This document shows, piece by piece, positions 31,714 to 41,425 of a stretch of DNA of 64,000 nt. The notes beneath the pieces are model-generated. The model searched no databases. It worked only from the letters and a program-made list of their open reading frames with translations, and had not been told where the DNA came from. A program made the translations under genes and the position numbers. Source of the stretch: Chlorobium sp. (lineage in GTDB: Bacteria > Bacteroidota > Chlorobiia > Chlorobiales > Chlorobiaceae). Position 1 is the stretch's first letter, and every line of letters starts with the position of its first letter. The stretch lies in contig NZ_JAIOZR010000008.1 in assembly GCF_021740465.1 (NCBI RefSeq), forward strand, positions 1 to 64,000, in the 5' to 3' direction.

Positions 31714-32499
31714 TTACTCTCTGGTTAACGAAAACAGCAGGCGGTCGATAAACAGCTCCCTGTTTTCAATGTGCAGGGCGTGACCGCACTGTGGAAAGAT
31801 GTCAAGATCCGAGCAAGGACATAAATTAACCATTTGACGGCCAATCTCAACATATTTGCCGTCTTTTTCCCCGGCAAAGAAGCTGAGATGGTGCCGGCAA
31901 TCCGCCAGTTCGCCCCACAGGGATGGCTGGGTTCCGGTTCCGAGTGTGCGCAGTGCCGTCGCAAGCTGTTCCGGACGGTTTCTTTTTCTTGCTTCCAGGG
32001 TGGTTTCGAACAGGGGGTGGTTTTTCAGGCTGGAGAAGAGTGGCAGGTCATACCAGCTGCCGAGAAACTTTTCGAAGTTTTCTTCCATACTCAGGGCGAG
32101 GTTTTCGTCGTGCTGCTTTCTCTGCAGCCGCTCTTCCGCCGTTCTCAGGCCGGGCGATGCTGAAATGATTACGGTTTTCCTGAACAGACCGGGAAAGCGC
32201 AATGCAAGATAGAGCGCAATGCGGCCGCCCATCGAATAACCGGCAAGAAACGACGGGGAGTCCTGCACCCGCCCGATTGTGTCGGCAAGCAGCCACATCT
32301 GTTCCTCGAATGGCGTGACCTCTGCCGGGGTTCGGCCATGTCCGGGAAGATCGAAAAGCATGCAGTAATAGTCGCGCACGAGTTTTTCCGTAACGGGAAG
32401 CCAATCTTCCGAAGAGCCGAGAAATCCGTGCAGAAGGATAATGCCCGGATTGTTCCGCGATCCTCTGGTCAGAATGCGGAAGTTCGAAGGGTCGGGCAT
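31714..32499 (-). CDS. menH: 2-Succinyl-6-hydroxy-2,4-cyclohexadiene-1-carboxylate synthase
   Basis: The 261-residue alpha/beta hydrolase eliminates pyruvate from SEPHCHC. It shows the oxyanion segment [13 protein letters not shown], the nucleophile elbow [12 protein letters not shown] and the catalytic histidine in [12 protein letters not shown]. Similar folds exist for many hydrolases; the assignment relies strongly on its position between menD and menB. Its start overlaps the menD stop by one base. Confidence 0.88.
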   Translation of the reverse strand: MPDPSNFRILTRGSRNNPGIILLHGFLGSSEDWLPVTEKLVRDYYCMLFDLPGHGRTPAEVTPFEEQMWLLADTIGRVQDSPSFLAGYSMGGRIALYLALRFPGLFRKTVIISASPGLRTAEERLQRKQHDENLALSMEENFEKFLGSWYDLPLFSSLKNHPLFETTLEARKRNRPEQLATALRTLGTGTQPSLWGELADCRHHLSFFAGEKDGKYVEIGRQMVNLCPCSDLDIFPQCGHALHIENRELFIDRLLFSLTRE

Positions 32500-34250
32500 T
32501 ACAGGCTCAGGGCACTTGCCGCAAGGGCGGTGATTTCCGACTGGAGCGCCCGGTGCTGTCGCACGTTTTCCTCGCGGCTTCCTTTTACCTCGATGATGGT
32601 GGTGGTGGCGTTTTCTTCGGCTATCCTGCAGGCAGTTTCGAATTCACGGTTGGTTACGGGCATGCAGTAAGCGATTCCGAACGTTGCGGCAGCATCCCGG
32701 ATGCTGTAGTTCTGCGGTGTGGCGAAATGCGTTTCGAAAATATCTTTTTCAGACACGACAGGAAGGAATGAGAAAATCCCCCCGCCGTTGTTGTTCAGCA
32801 CGACAATCCTGAGAGGCACCCGAAGCGATTGCAGCAGGCAGAGCGCATTGAGATCGTGCAGGAAGGCTATGTCGCCGATCAGCAGCGTTACGGGCTTGCG
32901 GAGTCCGGAGGCAAAACCTGCTGCTGTCGAGATAATGCCGTCGATGCCGCTTGCCCCGCGGTTCGTGCCGGTCATGAAGCAGGCGGGTTGAGATGCCGAT
33001 GCATACAGGTCCATATCCCGTACCGGCATGCTGTTGGAGAGAAACAACCCCTCTTCCCGGGTGATGAGTTTCGATACGATTCTCGAAGCGGCTATTTCCG
33101 AAACCGGGTTGTCTGGATTACAGCAATCTTCGATGCACTTTTCCGCCTGCCGGAAAAACGTTTCAGGCAGAAGGATGCTCTGCGCCTGAAGCGGTTTGCG
33201 GCATCCCTCCAGAGCGCGGGCAATCAGTGCAGGTGATGCTTCAATGCTGAGGGTGACGTTGTGGTCGGGGCCGAAACGGTTCGAATGCGCTTTGACGACA
33301 ATGAAGTTTTCCGGATTCCACTGCCGGATGGCAGCTGCGGGATGGCGCGCAATGAGGGGGCCACCGAAATGAATAACGGTATCAGGCCTGAATTTTTCTG
33401 GAAAGAGGGAGGACTGAAAAGCCAGTTGAAGCGGGTTCAGAGAAGCGTCAAAACGAAGCCCCGAGGAGAGGTCCGCATAGAGAGGGATATTGAGCGAACG
33501 GGCCAGATTTCCTATGGCGAGAGCATCGGTATCGCTCTGGAGTCTTCCTGCAATGAAAAAAGGTTGCCTTGAAGCGGCAAGAATGTTCCGGAGGAGGGGA
33601 ATGATTCCGGGATCGGGAACCCGTTCAGGCTGCACTGAACGCGAGAGCGGGCCGGAGCCGTCGATCCATTCTGCAACCGGGGCGAGCCAGGGATCATGAA
33701 GTTCGGGCATGACCGGTTCAAAAGGCTCTCTGAACGGGACGTTCAGATGAACCGGCCCAGGCATCGAGCCTGTTGCAACCGAAAGGGCATGGTCGATCGA
33801 AGTGATAACCGAACGGAGCGGAATGTCGGATGAGGGTTCAGGAAGCCGAAAGTTCCATCTGCTGTATGTTCCGAACATTCCGAATTGCTGAATGGTCTGG
33901 TTCGCACCGGTTTCAAGCAGTTCGAAAGGCCTGTCGGCTGAAAGAATCAGCATCGGCTGGCCGTCCATGGAAGCCTCGACTACCGCCGGATAGTAATTGG
34001 CCGGGGCAGTTCCCGAGGTGCAGACAAGCACGGCCGGCTTGCCGGTTGCTCGGGCGTGGCCGAGTGCGAAGAAGCCTGCTGAGCGTTCGTCGGGAAATAT
34101 TTTCCATGCAGCTTCGGGATGCCGTGCTGCCGCAACGGTAAGGGGCGTTGAGCGGGAACCGGGAGAAATACAGAAAAATCCGGCGCCGAGCCGGACAAGT
34201 TCTTCAATGATGACCTGGCTCCATAGCGAGGTGATTTCCCGGTTGTTCAT
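32499..34250 (-). CDS. menD: SEPHCHC synthase (2-oxoglutarate-dependent)
   Basis: This 583-residue thiamine-diphosphate enzyme adds succinic semialdehyde from 2-oxoglutarate to isochorismate. The N-terminal [19 protein letters not shown] and [19 protein letters not shown], and the C-terminal TPP-binding [15 protein letters not shown] followed by [12 protein letters not shown], identify it. It overlaps menF upstream by four bases and menH downstream by one, indicating tight coupling. Confidence 0.96.
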   Translation of the reverse strand: MNNREITSLWSQVIIEELVRLGAGFFCISPGSRSTPLTVAAARHPEAAWKIFPDERSAGFFALGHARATGKPAVLVCTSGTAPANYYPAVVEASMDGQPMLILSADRPFELLETGANQTIQQFGMFGTYSRWNFRLPEPSSDIPLRSVITSIDHALSVATGSMPGPVHLNVPFREPFEPVMPELHDPWLAPVAEWIDGSGPLSRSVQPERVPDPGIIPLLRNILAASRQPFFIAGRLQSDTDALAIGNLARSLNIPLYADLSSGLRFDASLNPLQLAFQSSLFPEKFRPDTVIHFGGPLIARHPAAAIRQWNPENFIVVKAHSNRFGPDHNVTLSIEASPALIARALEGCRKPLQAQSILLPETFFRQAEKCIEDCCNPDNPVSEIAASRIVSKLITREEGLFLSNSMPVRDMDLYASASQPACFMTGTNRGASGIDGIISTAAGFASGLRKPVTLLIGDIAFLHDLNALCLLQSLRVPLRIVVLNNNGGGIFSFLPVVSEKDIFETHFATPQNYSIRDAAATFGIAYCMPVTNREFETACRIAEENATTTIIEVKGSREENVRQHRALQSEITALAASALSL

Positions 34251-35674
34251 GCGCTGTGACTGGTTATAGCCATAATGTCGCCTATCTTCTGTTCAACCTC
34301 TTCCCATTCAAGGTCCGGGTTGGAGCCTTTAACCAGGCCGGCTCCCGAATAGAGGTTTGTGTTCCCGGCATTGACCAGCGCCGAGCGGATGCCGACACAG
34401 AACTCGGCGCTATCCCGGCTGATCCATCCTGCCGGTGCTGCGTACCAGCCCCGGCAGAAAGGCTCCAGATTCATGATATGCTGCATGGCCTCTTCCCTGG
34501 GTACCCCTCCGACCGCAGGTGTCGGATGCAGCAGCGAGAGAACCATGCTGTCGCTGCAGTATTCAGGCTTGAGGGTTGCCGTGCAGCGGGTATATAGATG
34601 CGCCAGGCGGTTCAGCTGCAGCACCCGGAGTTTCTCCTCCATCTCGATGGAACTTGAAATCGGCTGCAGTTCCCGGTAGATGGTATCCTTGACGAAGCCG
34701 TGTTCCCTGATATCCTTTTCAGAGTTGAGCAACATTTCCGATGCACGCAGATCGCTGCCGTTGAGGCTCTCTTTCATGCATGTTCCGGCAAGGGCTTCGG
34801 TGAGAATCACCTGTCCATCCCTGCGATAGAGGCGTTCCGGAGTGAAGCTTATGAACGCGCGGTTTTTTTCGGGTTCGAAATAGAACCGGTAGGTCGGGTT
34901 TTTCGGGTAGGGATAGTGGAGCAGATAAAGCAACGGAGAAAAGCCCGAGCTGAACTCGAGAAGGGTTCTGCGCGCAAGCATGATCTTGTCCATTGTGCCC
35001 GATTCAAACAGCGCCAGCGCCTGCCTGCAGCAATCGGTCCACAGTTCCCTGTCGGGGATGCAGGTGACTCCCGTCATTTCCGGAAGCTGTTCTTCTGCAC
35101 TGTTTTCCCCTGTATCCAGAAGGTCGAGTGCGTCGAGCAGCTGTGAGCGTTTTTCGGAAACGCTCTCTTTGTTTTCAATCCTGAGATGGCAGGTCAGCTG
35201 AAAAGCGTTGTCCTCCACAGTGAGCTGAACCAGCGGAAGCACGAAACAAAACGAGGGGAACCCGTCCCAGGTTTCGTCCTGTTTTTCCCGGTTGTTGAAC
35301 CGGAAGCCTCCAAGATAACGGGCCGAGCGTACCGACGGGCCCTTTGCGGCAAGGGTGCTGACGAGACGCTCGAAGCTGTCACGGTTGGAGCCTGGCGCAT
35401 CAAGCTCGATACGGTCTGCCGATCCGATGCCGGCAAGGGTGAAATTTTTCTCCCGGTTCATCCAGAAAACCCTTGGAAACAGGTTCTGCCTGACGAGCCA
35501 TCGAAGGGGATCGGCTCCCGGAATCGGCTGACTGAACGTATAAAGGCCTGCAGAGAGACCTTCGATGGACTCGGTGCAGGTGTATATGGCCTTCCGGAGC
35601 GTGGCTACAGCCTTGTCTATCGGCAGGGTTTCTTGATCGGGTATGATAATGTTCTGCTGTTCACTCATAAGCAT
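34247..35674 (-). CDS. menF: Isochorismate synthase
   Basis: The 475-residue chorismate-binding enzyme makes isochorismate, the first committed step of menaquinone synthesis. C-terminal signatures are [44 protein letters not shown] and [19 protein letters not shown]. It is the first gene of the minus-strand operon menF-D-H-B-C-E. Two in-frame ATGs (35674 and 35668) are equally possible starts, with no strong Shine-Dalgarno. Confidence 0.94.
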   Translation of the reverse strand: MLMSEQQNIIIPDQETLPIDKAVATLRKAIYTCTESIEGLSAGLYTFSQPIPGADPLRWLVRQNLFPRVFWMNREKNFTLAGIGSADRIELDAPGSNRDSFERLVSTLAAKGPSVRSARYLGGFRFNNREKQDETWDGFPSFCFVLPLVQLTVEDNAFQLTCHLRIENKESVSEKRSQLLDALDLLDTGENSAEEQLPEMTGVTCIPDRELWTDCCRQALALFESGTMDKIMLARRTLLEFSSGFSPLLYLLHYPYPKNPTYRFYFEPEKNRAFISFTPERLYRRDGQVILTEALAGTCMKESLNGSDLRASEMLLNSEKDIREHGFVKDTIYRELQPISSSIEMEEKLRVLQLNRLAHLYTRCTATLKPEYCSDSMVLSLLHPTPAVGGVPREEAMQHIMNLEPFCRGWYAAPAGWISRDSAEFCVGIRSALVNAGNTNLYSGAGLVKGSNPDLEWEEVEQKIGDIMAITSHSA

Positions 35675-35810
35675 TTATTGCCATTATGATACGCTCTGTA
35701 CAACGCTCTTGCACCTTTTCCTGAAAAACCGGGCAAACCAACGGTTTCCGGTCAAACCTGCCCGTCATGATTCACGTAAAGCCTGAAGATCGGCTCTTCG
35801 TATGAAAAAC

Positions 35811-36422
35811 CTAATGCCCTGAGGAATCGGCCCTGTTGAAATGGTTTTTCAGTGAGACGGCAAGATAATTGTTTTTCTTTACAAGCCACTCATAAATTTC
35901 TTTGGCTTCAGCCATGTTTCCGGTGCGGGTATAGCAGACTCCAAGATTGTAGTAAGCCAGGTCGAACGAGGCGCTGTTGGCAATAGCCCGCTGATATGCG
36001 GTAATGGCTTTGTCGTAATCATGCAGCTGCAGAAAGACATTGCCGAGGTCGTAATTTCTCAGGGAGTCGTCCGGAGAAAGGGCATGATATTTCGTGAAAT
36101 AGGAAAGAGCATCACTGTAGTTTCCCTGATTGAAGCTTGATGCTCCAAGCGCCTGGAGAACCTCCTCAAGGCCGGGATCGATCGAGAGCGCCTCGCGGTA
36201 CGCTTCTTCCGCTTTCGGGTACTGTTCACTTCGGGCGTAGGCATTGCCGAGACGGAACCATGCATTGGCGTCGCCGGAATTTTTCCAGGCCTCTTGCTGA
36301 AGATCGTTTATTTCTTTCGAAGCCTGACCGGAACATGATGAAGCGATTGCCACACCAGCAAGCAGAAGCAGTCCGAAAAGAGGTTTTACGGCTCTCCTGA
36401 AATGTTTTAGCATATGAATCAT
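35811..36422 (-). CDS. TPR-repeat protein, probable lipoprotein or exported protein
   Basis: This 203-residue protein begins with a hydrophobic export signal ending in LLLLAGVAIASSCSG, a possible lipobox-like site (SSC) though -3 is Ala. About four tetratricopeptide repeats follow from residue 45: NAWFRLGNAYARSEQYPKAE, LEEVLQALGASSFNQGNYSD, SLRNYDLGNVFLQLHDYDKA and DLAYYNLGVCYTRTGNMAEA. TPR arrays mediate protein binding; no partner can be inferred. The start is uncertain between ATGs at 36422 and 36413. Confidence 0.8.
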   Translation of the reverse strand: MIHMLKHFRRAVKPLFGLLLLAGVAIASSCSGQASKEINDLQQEAWKNSGDANAWFRLGNAYARSEQYPKAEEAYREALSIDPGLEEVLQALGASSFNQGNYSDALSYFTKYHALSPDDSLRNYDLGNVFLQLHDYDKAITAYQRAIANSASFDLAYYNLGVCYTRTGNMAEAKEIYEWLVKKNNYLAVSLKNHFNRADSSGH

Positions 36423-36525
36423 AAGAAAATTAAATATAATTACTGCTGGAGTCATGTGCCAATCCCTCCTACAACGGCAGTTGACACCCAATCAGTTCAT
36501 ATATAAACAATTGCGGATTTCGATC

Positions 36526-36732
36526 ATGAAAAAAGAGTTCAGGGTTTCCGGGATGCGCTGCTCCGGATGTGAAATACTCGTAAAAGAGGCGATTCAGGAG
36601 CTCGAAGGTGTTGAAGCAGTCAGGGTGTCATTTGCCGACGGTATCGTTGCGGTCGACTATGACCCTGCAATGATCAGTCCGGTGGCCATGATTGCGGTTA
36701 TCGAGGAGCAGGGTTTCAAGGTTTTATCATAA
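36526..36732 (+). CDS. Heavy-metal-associated (HMA) domain protein, CopZ-like
   Basis: The 68-residue cytosolic protein is a single ferredoxin-like HMA domain with the metal-binding loop GMRCSGC (cysteines 12 and 15) and the family's ending IAVIEEQGFKV. Such proteins shuttle Cu(I) or other soft metals, normally to a P-type ATPase, but no such pump is encoded nearby. The ATG at 36526 is chosen as the family N-terminus (MKKEFRVSGM); the open frame upstream is not conserved-looking. Confidence 0.88.
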   Translation: MKKEFRVSGMRCSGCEILVKEAIQELEGVEAVRVSFADGIVAVDYDPAMISPVAMIAVIEEQGFKVLS

Positions 36733-36751
36733 CACGTTCCCTACATTACTC

Positions 36752-37501
36752 ATGGCATGTGAAAAATCAGGACGTCTCGCGGTGCTTATCGATGCCGATA
36801 ACACCCAGCCGTCGATCATCGAAGGCATTCTTTCAGAGATTGCCCAGTACGGTACGGCCAGCGTCCGGCGGATTTACGGAGACTGGACATCCACAGCCCT
36901 GAAAAGCTGGAAGGCGCTGCTGCTCCAGCACTCGATACAGCCGATACAGCAGTTCGGTTATACAAAAGGCAAAAATGCAACAGACAGCGCCATGATCATC
37001 GATGCCATGGATCTGCTCTACACCGGTAAATTCGACGGGTTCTGCATTGTTTCCAGCGACAGCGATTTCACGAAGCTGGCGTCGCGTATCAGAGAGTCCG
37101 GCCTTACCGTTTACGGTTTCGGCGAAAAAAAGACGCCGTCGCCTTTTGTTTCGGCATGCGATAAATTCATCTACACCGAACTTCTCCGGGCAAAGATCAA
37201 CGAAAACGAGGTTATCGTCAAAAAGACCGCCACAGAGCTGAAAATGGACAGCCAGCTGGTCAGGCTGCTGAGAAACGCCGTCGAATCCTCTTCAGATGAA
37301 AGCGGCTGGGCTCATCTGGCAACACTTGGCGCAACCATTGCCAAACAGCTTCCCGAGTTCGATCCCCGGAATTACGGTTACAGCAAGCTTGGCGAGCTGA
37401 TCAGGGCCACTTCGCTCTTCGAAGTCAACGAACGCCTGATCGGGGAAGGCCCTTCAAAAGCTATTTATGTAAGGGATAAACGCAAAAAAAACGAATCATG
37501 A
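36752..37501 (+). CDS. NYN-domain ribonuclease-like protein with C-terminal LOTUS (OST-HTH) domain
   Basis: The 249-residue protein has an N-terminal NYN/PIN-like nuclease domain (about 5-145): LAVLIDADNTQPS, KNATDSAMIIDAMDLLY and FCIVSSDSDFTKLA carry the expected acidic metal ligands. A C-terminal OST-HTH/LOTUS RNA-binding domain follows at about 165-245 (GWAHLATLGATIAKQLPEFDPRNYGYSKLGELI). This is the common bacterial LabA/DUF88 architecture. RNA processing is inferred from the family; targets are unknown. It starts 20 bp after the HMA gene. Confidence 0.9.
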   Translation: MACEKSGRLAVLIDADNTQPSIIEGILSEIAQYGTASVRRIYGDWTSTALKSWKALLLQHSIQPIQQFGYTKGKNATDSAMIIDAMDLLYTGKFDGFCIVSSDSDFTKLASRIRESGLTVYGFGEKKTPSPFVSACDKFIYTELLRAKINENEVIVKKTATELKMDSQLVRLLRNAVESSSDESGWAHLATLGATIAKQLPEFDPRNYGYSKLGELIRATSLFEVNERLIGEGPSKAIYVRDKRKKNES

Positions 37502-37536
37502 GACACATTCTGAATGGACGACTTTTCGGAAGGAAC

Positions 37537-38541
37537 ATGAATATCCTGAAGCTTTTTTTCCTTATTGCCTTTTTCTGTTCAACCGATTCGCTTTCGGCGG
37601 CCGATATTCCGGGTTCCAGGGACAGTCCGCTTCTGAAGCGGTTTGCCGGATCGGAAATAATCGGTTATCAGGCGAAGAGTTTCGATGAATATGAGCTGCA
37701 GACCTCGACCTTTGTCCGTTACAATCTGGAATCGAAACGAAGGGAGTTTGCCAAACCGCCACTGAAGCCTGAAGGCCGCCTTACGAGGATATGGTATGAG
37801 GCTGCAGGCGATACCGGCTCGCTCGAAGTGTACCGGAATTATCTTGATGAACTGCGTTCAAAAGGCTTCGTCATTCTCTACGATTCCAGAAAAGATCCTG
37901 CAGCTACGAAATGGACCAACTATCTTGCTCCTTTCGGGAGCATTGATCTTACGACCAACAGAAGCAACTATGTTTTTTATGCCGCCGAGAAAAGCGCCAT
38001 CTGTGTTGCGAGCGCTAAAAAGAAACGCCCCGAAGGGGATGTCTATGTGTATCTGACGGTTGTCGAGTGGGGGAAGGACGACCGGGTCTACAAGGCCAGG
38101 CGCGGTGCTTACGCGGCGCTCGATATCATCGAAACCCGGCCCATGCAGCAGAAGATGGTAACGGTCACTGCCGACGAGATGTCGCAGGCCATAGTATCGA
38201 CCGGCAGGGTGTCGCTGTACGGCATCTATTTCGATACCAACCGCTCGGAGATCAAGCCCTCTTCGAAACCCGCTCTCGGCGAGATAGCCAAACTGATGAA
38301 AAAACAGCCGGCTCTGAAACTGCATGTCGTGGGCCATACCGACAATATCGGAGGTTATGCGTTCAACATTGCGCTCTCGAAACGTCGGGCGGATGCTGTG
38401 GTAGGAGCGCTGCAGAAGGAGTACGGTATTGCTGCCGGGCGTCTGACGGCAAACGGAGTTGCCTATCTTGCTCCTGTAGCCCCGAATACGACCGAAGCCG
38501 GAAGAGCCAAAAATCGCCGTGTCGAGCTGGTGCCCGGATAA
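37537..38541 (+). CDS. OmpA-family envelope protein with DUF4892-like N-terminal domain
   Basis: The 334-residue exported protein has a signal peptide (MNILKLFFLIAFFCSTDSLS), a DUF4892-like region at about 30-190 and a C-terminal OmpA peptidoglycan-binding domain (about 225-334: LYGIYFDTNRSEIKPSSKP, VVGHTDNIGGYAFNIALSKRRADAV, NRRVELV). It is likely tethered to the cell wall in the periplasm. I start at the ATG at 37537, which has CGGAAGG six bases upstream; an ATG at 37498 would overlap the preceding gene and lengthen the signal. Confidence 0.85.
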   Translation: MNILKLFFLIAFFCSTDSLSAADIPGSRDSPLLKRFAGSEIIGYQAKSFDEYELQTSTFVRYNLESKRREFAKPPLKPEGRLTRIWYEAAGDTGSLEVYRNYLDELRSKGFVILYDSRKDPAATKWTNYLAPFGSIDLTTNRSNYVFYAAEKSAICVASAKKKRPEGDVYVYLTVVEWGKDDRVYKARRGAYAALDIIETRPMQQKMVTVTADEMSQAIVSTGRVSLYGIYFDTNRSEIKPSSKPALGEIAKLMKKQPALKLHVVGHTDNIGGYAFNIALSKRRADAVVGALQKEYGIAAGRLTANGVAYLAPVAPNTTEAGRAKNRRVELVPG

Positions 38542-38584
38542 CGGTCTGAGCGGTTTTTATGCGAATCGTCAATTTGCGGAAATG

Positions 38585-38613
38585 AAAAAAGCCCTGGAAT
38601 ACAGGGCTTTTTT
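38585..38613. terminator. Bidirectional intrinsic terminator between OmpA-family gene and tRNA-Asp
   Basis: A 6-bp GC stem (GCCCTG/CAGGGC) with a 5-base loop is extended by A6 on the left and T6 on the right, so the same hairpin ends in a U-run on either strand. It lies 44 bp after the OmpA-family stop (plus strand) and directly at the 3' end of tRNA-Asp (minus strand), so it would serve both convergent transcripts. Confidence 0.85.
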
Positions 38614-38614
38614 G

Positions 38615-38689
38615 CGGAGCTGACGGGGCTCGAACCCGCGACCTCCTGCGTGACAGGCAGGCGCTCTAACCAAACTGAGCTACAGCTCC
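38615..38689 (-). tRNA. tRNA-Asp (anticodon GTC)
   Basis: The minus strand folds into a 75-nt cloverleaf: acceptor GGAGCTG pairing with CAGCTCC, D-arm TAGCTCAGTTTGGTTAGAGC, anticodon arm CCTGC-CTGTCAC-GCAGG with anticodon GTC, variable loop AGGTC and T-arm with GGTTCGAGCCC. The discriminator base is G, as expected for Asp. The CCA end is not encoded. The terminator begins one base after the discriminator. Confidence 0.97.
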
Positions 38690-38704
38690 TTGCAGCGAGT
38701 TGTA

Positions 38705-38733
38705 AAAGTAGATAACGCAAGGGTTTTATCCAA
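38705..38733 (-). promoter_or_regulatory. Candidate promoter of tRNA-Asp
   Basis: On the minus strand TTGGAT at 38733-38728 and TACTTT at 38710-38705 are separated by 17 bases, matching a sigma-70-like -35/-10 pair. The -10 lies 15 bases before the mature tRNA 5' end. This is pattern matching only. Confidence 0.4.
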
Positions 38734-39004
38734 AAAGTTTTTTCCTTTTTTATCTTTTTATATTAACCGCTTAAAGAGCCCTCCCGCCCAGACCGATGCA
38801 AGTGTTTCTGTGGTATTTTACGTCATTATGTCGTTTGTCGACCTCATGTTTCCTGTCATGATTGTTCATCAGGGGAGTGCATATATAAGCCCTGAGTTTT
38901 GTAAATTCACCTCTATATGTCTGACGGCATTTTCGGGTAACCGGCAGCCGTTCTCTCAGTGTGTTTCCACCGGGATTTTCTTCAATTCTTAACTCATAAC
39001 AGTT
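38734..39004. other. Intergenic region between tRNA-Asp and gltA
   Basis: About 270 bp lie between the tRNA promoter region and the gltA start. The first part is strongly T-rich (38735-38760) and the remainder has no convincing coding sequence, hairpin or repeat. The gltA promoter should lie here, but I cannot pick a clear -35/-10 pair. Confidence 0.4.
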
Positions 39005-40348
39005 ATGACGGTTACAGATCCACGGAATTCTCTGACAATTGTAGATAACCGGACAGGAAAATCTTATGAGGTACCGATCGAACATGGTGCGGTCAATACC
39101 ATGGAACTTCGTAACGTAAAGGTTTCCGAAGATGATTTCGGGTTGCTTGGCTATGATCCGGGGTATCTGAACACAGCATCCTGTAAAAGCAGGATCACCT
39201 ACATTGACGGCGACAAAGGAATTCTCCGCTATCGCGGCTATCCTATCGAGCAGCTTGCCGAGAAGAGCTCCTTTCTTGAAACGGCATATCTTCTCATCAA
39301 GGGTGAACTGCCGGATAAAGACCGTCTGGCGGTATGGACCTTCAATATCCGTCATCATACCATGACCCACAACAATATCGTGAAGTTCATGGACGGCTTC
39401 CGCTACGATGCCCATCCGATGGGGATACTTGTCGGCACGGTCGGTGCGCTTTCAACCTTCTACCGGGATGCAAAGGATATCCAGAGCGAGGATTCCCGGA
39501 AACTGCAGGTCCGCCGGCTTATCGGCAAGATTCCGACGCTTGCGGCCATGAGTTTCCGGCACAGTATGGGTTTTCCCTATGTAATGCCTGATAATGAGCT
39601 CACTTATGCAGGAAACTTTCTCTCGATGATGTTCAAGATGACGGAACTTCGATACAAGCCGAATCCGGTGCTTGAAAGAGCTCTCGATGTTTTGTTTATT
39701 CTGCATGCCGATCACGAGCAGAACTGTTCGACCAGTTCCCTGAGAGCCGTAGCCAGTTCGGGTGTCGATCCTTTTTCGGCAATAGCCGCAGGGTGTGCGG
39801 CACTTTACGGGCCCCTGCATGGCGGTGCCAACGAAGCCGTTATCCGGATGCTCATGAAAATCGGTTCGGTCGATAAGGTTCCGGAATTCATCAAATCGGT
39901 TAAAGGTGGCGAAGGTCGTCTGATGGGTTTCGGCCACCGGGTCTATAAAAATTACGATCCGAGAGCGAAGATCATCAAGGATATCGCTTTCGAGGTGTTC
40001 GAGGAGACCGGCCGCAATCCGATGCTCGATATCGCTCTCGAACTTGAACGAATCGCCCTCGAGGATGATTATTTTGTCAGCAGGAAACTCTATCCGAACG
40101 TTGATTTTTACTCAGGCCTTATTTATCAGGCTATGGGATTTCCCATGGATATGTTCCCGGTGCTGTTCGCAATCGGGAGAATTCCCGGATGGCTGGCCCA
40201 GTGGATCGAGCATGTCAAGGACGGCGAGCAGAAGATTGCCCGTCCGCGTCAGATCTATCTCGGAGAAGATGAACGCGAATTCATTCCCATGGAGAAACGC
40301 CCGAAAATAAGGCTTGACGAGCAGATGGCAGGGATCTGCAGGCTCTGA
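39005..40348 (+). CDS. gltA: Citrate synthase
   Basis: The 447-residue enzyme condenses acetyl-CoA and oxaloacetate. An N-terminal GLLGYDPGYLNTASCKSRITYIDGDKGILRYRGYPIEQLA segment, the catalytic histidine in GPLHGGANEAV, and GFGHRVYKNYDPRAKI with its His and following Asp are intact, so an active synthase is expected. It is a hexameric-type length. In a group that fixes CO2 by the reductive TCA cycle with ATP-citrate lyase, its role (glutamate synthesis in the oxidative direction, or reversed citrate cleavage) is not evident from sequence. Confidence 0.95.
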   Translation: MTVTDPRNSLTIVDNRTGKSYEVPIEHGAVNTMELRNVKVSEDDFGLLGYDPGYLNTASCKSRITYIDGDKGILRYRGYPIEQLAEKSSFLETAYLLIKGELPDKDRLAVWTFNIRHHTMTHNNIVKFMDGFRYDAHPMGILVGTVGALSTFYRDAKDIQSEDSRKLQVRRLIGKIPTLAAMSFRHSMGFPYVMPDNELTYAGNFLSMMFKMTELRYKPNPVLERALDVLFILHADHEQNCSTSSLRAVASSGVDPFSAIAAGCAALYGPLHGGANEAVIRMLMKIGSVDKVPEFIKSVKGGEGRLMGFGHRVYKNYDPRAKIIKDIAFEVFEETGRNPMLDIALELERIALEDDYFVSRKLYPNVDFYSGLIYQAMGFPMDMFPVLFAIGRIPGWLAQWIEHVKDGEQKIARPRQIYLGEDEREFIPMEKRPKIRLDEQMAGICRL

Positions 40349-40377
40349 TTTTATAATGATATAACTATACCAAATCA

Positions 40378-40665
40378 ATGTCTGTTACCAGAGACGATGT
40401 CGCCTATATAGCCGGTCTTGCCAGACTACGCTTCAGTGATGATGAAATGGCGACGATGACCACGGAACTCAACAGTATTCTGCACTACGTGGAAAAACTC
40501 AACGAAATAGATACGGAGGGCGTCGAACCGCTCAGCAGCATTCACGACCAGGCCAATGTGCTCAGGGATGATACCGAAGGAGGATCCATTTCCACCGAGC
40601 TTGCCCTGCAGAACGCTCCTGACCGGCAGGACCGCTTTTTCAAGGTTCCAAAAGTGCTCGGGTAG
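40378..40665 (+). CDS. gatC: Asp/Glu-tRNA amidotransferase subunit C
   Basis: The 95-residue subunit stabilises the GatCAB complex that converts Glu-tRNA(Gln) and Asp-tRNA(Asn) to the correct aminoacyl-tRNA. The sequence VTRDDVAYIAGLARLRFSDDE, the HYVEKLNEIDTEGVEPL segment and the LRDD region are family hallmarks. gatA and gatB are not in the window. It lies 29 bp after gltA and 11 bp ahead of the DUF167 gene. Confidence 0.93.
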   Translation: MSVTRDDVAYIAGLARLRFSDDEMATMTTELNSILHYVEKLNEIDTEGVEPLSSIHDQANVLRDDTEGGSISTELALQNAPDRQDRFFKVPKVLG

Positions 40666-40676
40666 GGTTCAGGAAA

Positions 40677-40976
40677 GTGGAACTTCGGGAGAGAAACGGC
40701 GGGGTGCTTTTTCAGGTAAAGGCGCAGCCCCGCTCGTCGAAAAGCCGCCTTTGCGGAGAGTATGACGGGCGGCTGAAAGTCACCCTGAAGGCGGCTCCGG
40801 TCGATGATGCCGCAAACCGTGAGTGCTGTGCGCTGTTTGCGAAGCTGTTCGATGTGGCTCCCTCCCGGCTCAGCATTGTTGTCGGCATGAGTTCCCGCAA
40901 CAAAACCGTCCGGGTTGATGGTATCTCTTTTGAAGAGGTCTCCCGGATTCTTCTTCGGGAGGTTTCCGTAAAATGA
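40677..40976 (+). CDS. DUF167 (YggU) family protein
   Basis: This small protein of 99 residues has the DUF167 pattern: VLFQVKAQPRSSKSRLCGEYDGRLKVTLKAAPVDDAANREC followed by LSIVVGMSSRNKTVRVDG. The family is widespread, with known structures but no defined function. The GTG at 40677 has AGGAAA six bases upstream. The stop overlaps the dtd start by four bases (ATGA at 40973-40976). Confidence 0.9.
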   Translation: MELRERNGGVLFQVKAQPRSSKSRLCGEYDGRLKVTLKAAPVDDAANRECCALFAKLFDVAPSRLSIVVGMSSRNKTVRVDGISFEEVSRILLREVSVK

Positions 40977-41425
40977 GGGCGGTTGTACAGCGGGTGCTTT
41001 CGGCTTCGGTCACAGCCGGCAGCCAGCGACGATCGGAAATTGGCAGTGGTCTTCTCGTGCTGCTCGGTGTGGCTCCCGGTGACACTGATGCCGATGCTGA
41101 ATGGATGAGCAGGAAGCTGGTGCATCTGAGGATTTTTGACGACGATGCAGGCAGAATGAACCGCTCGGTACTCGATACCGGGGGAGAGATGCTTCTGGTA
41201 TCGCAGTTTACCCTTTACGGAGATGCGAGCAGGGGGAACCGTCCGGGGTTTTCCGGTTCCGCAGACTTTGATGCCGCCCGGCCGCTCTATGAATCGGTTG
41301 TCCGCCTGAGCGGGTTGCAGCTTGGCAGGCCGGTCAGGACAGGATGGTACGGCGAAGCCATGCAGGTGGCTCTTGTCAACAATGGCCCGGTAACCCTTAT
41401 TCTCGATACCCCCCAACGCCCATGA
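40973..41425 (+). CDS. dtd: D-aminoacyl-tRNA deacylase
   Basis: The 150-residue enzyme removes D-amino acids or glycine from mischarged tRNAs. It shows [13 protein letters not shown], the catalytic [21 protein letters not shown] motif and the cross-subunit [11 protein letters not shown] motif (Gly-cisPro). The length is normal. It is coupled at both ends by ATGA overlaps, to DUF167 upstream and kdsB downstream. Confidence 0.96.
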   Translation: MRAVVQRVLSASVTAGSQRRSEIGSGLLVLLGVAPGDTDADAEWMSRKLVHLRIFDDDAGRMNRSVLDTGGEMLLVSQFTLYGDASRGNRPGFSGSADFDAARPLYESVVRLSGLQLGRPVRTGWYGEAMQVALVNNGPVTLILDTPQRP

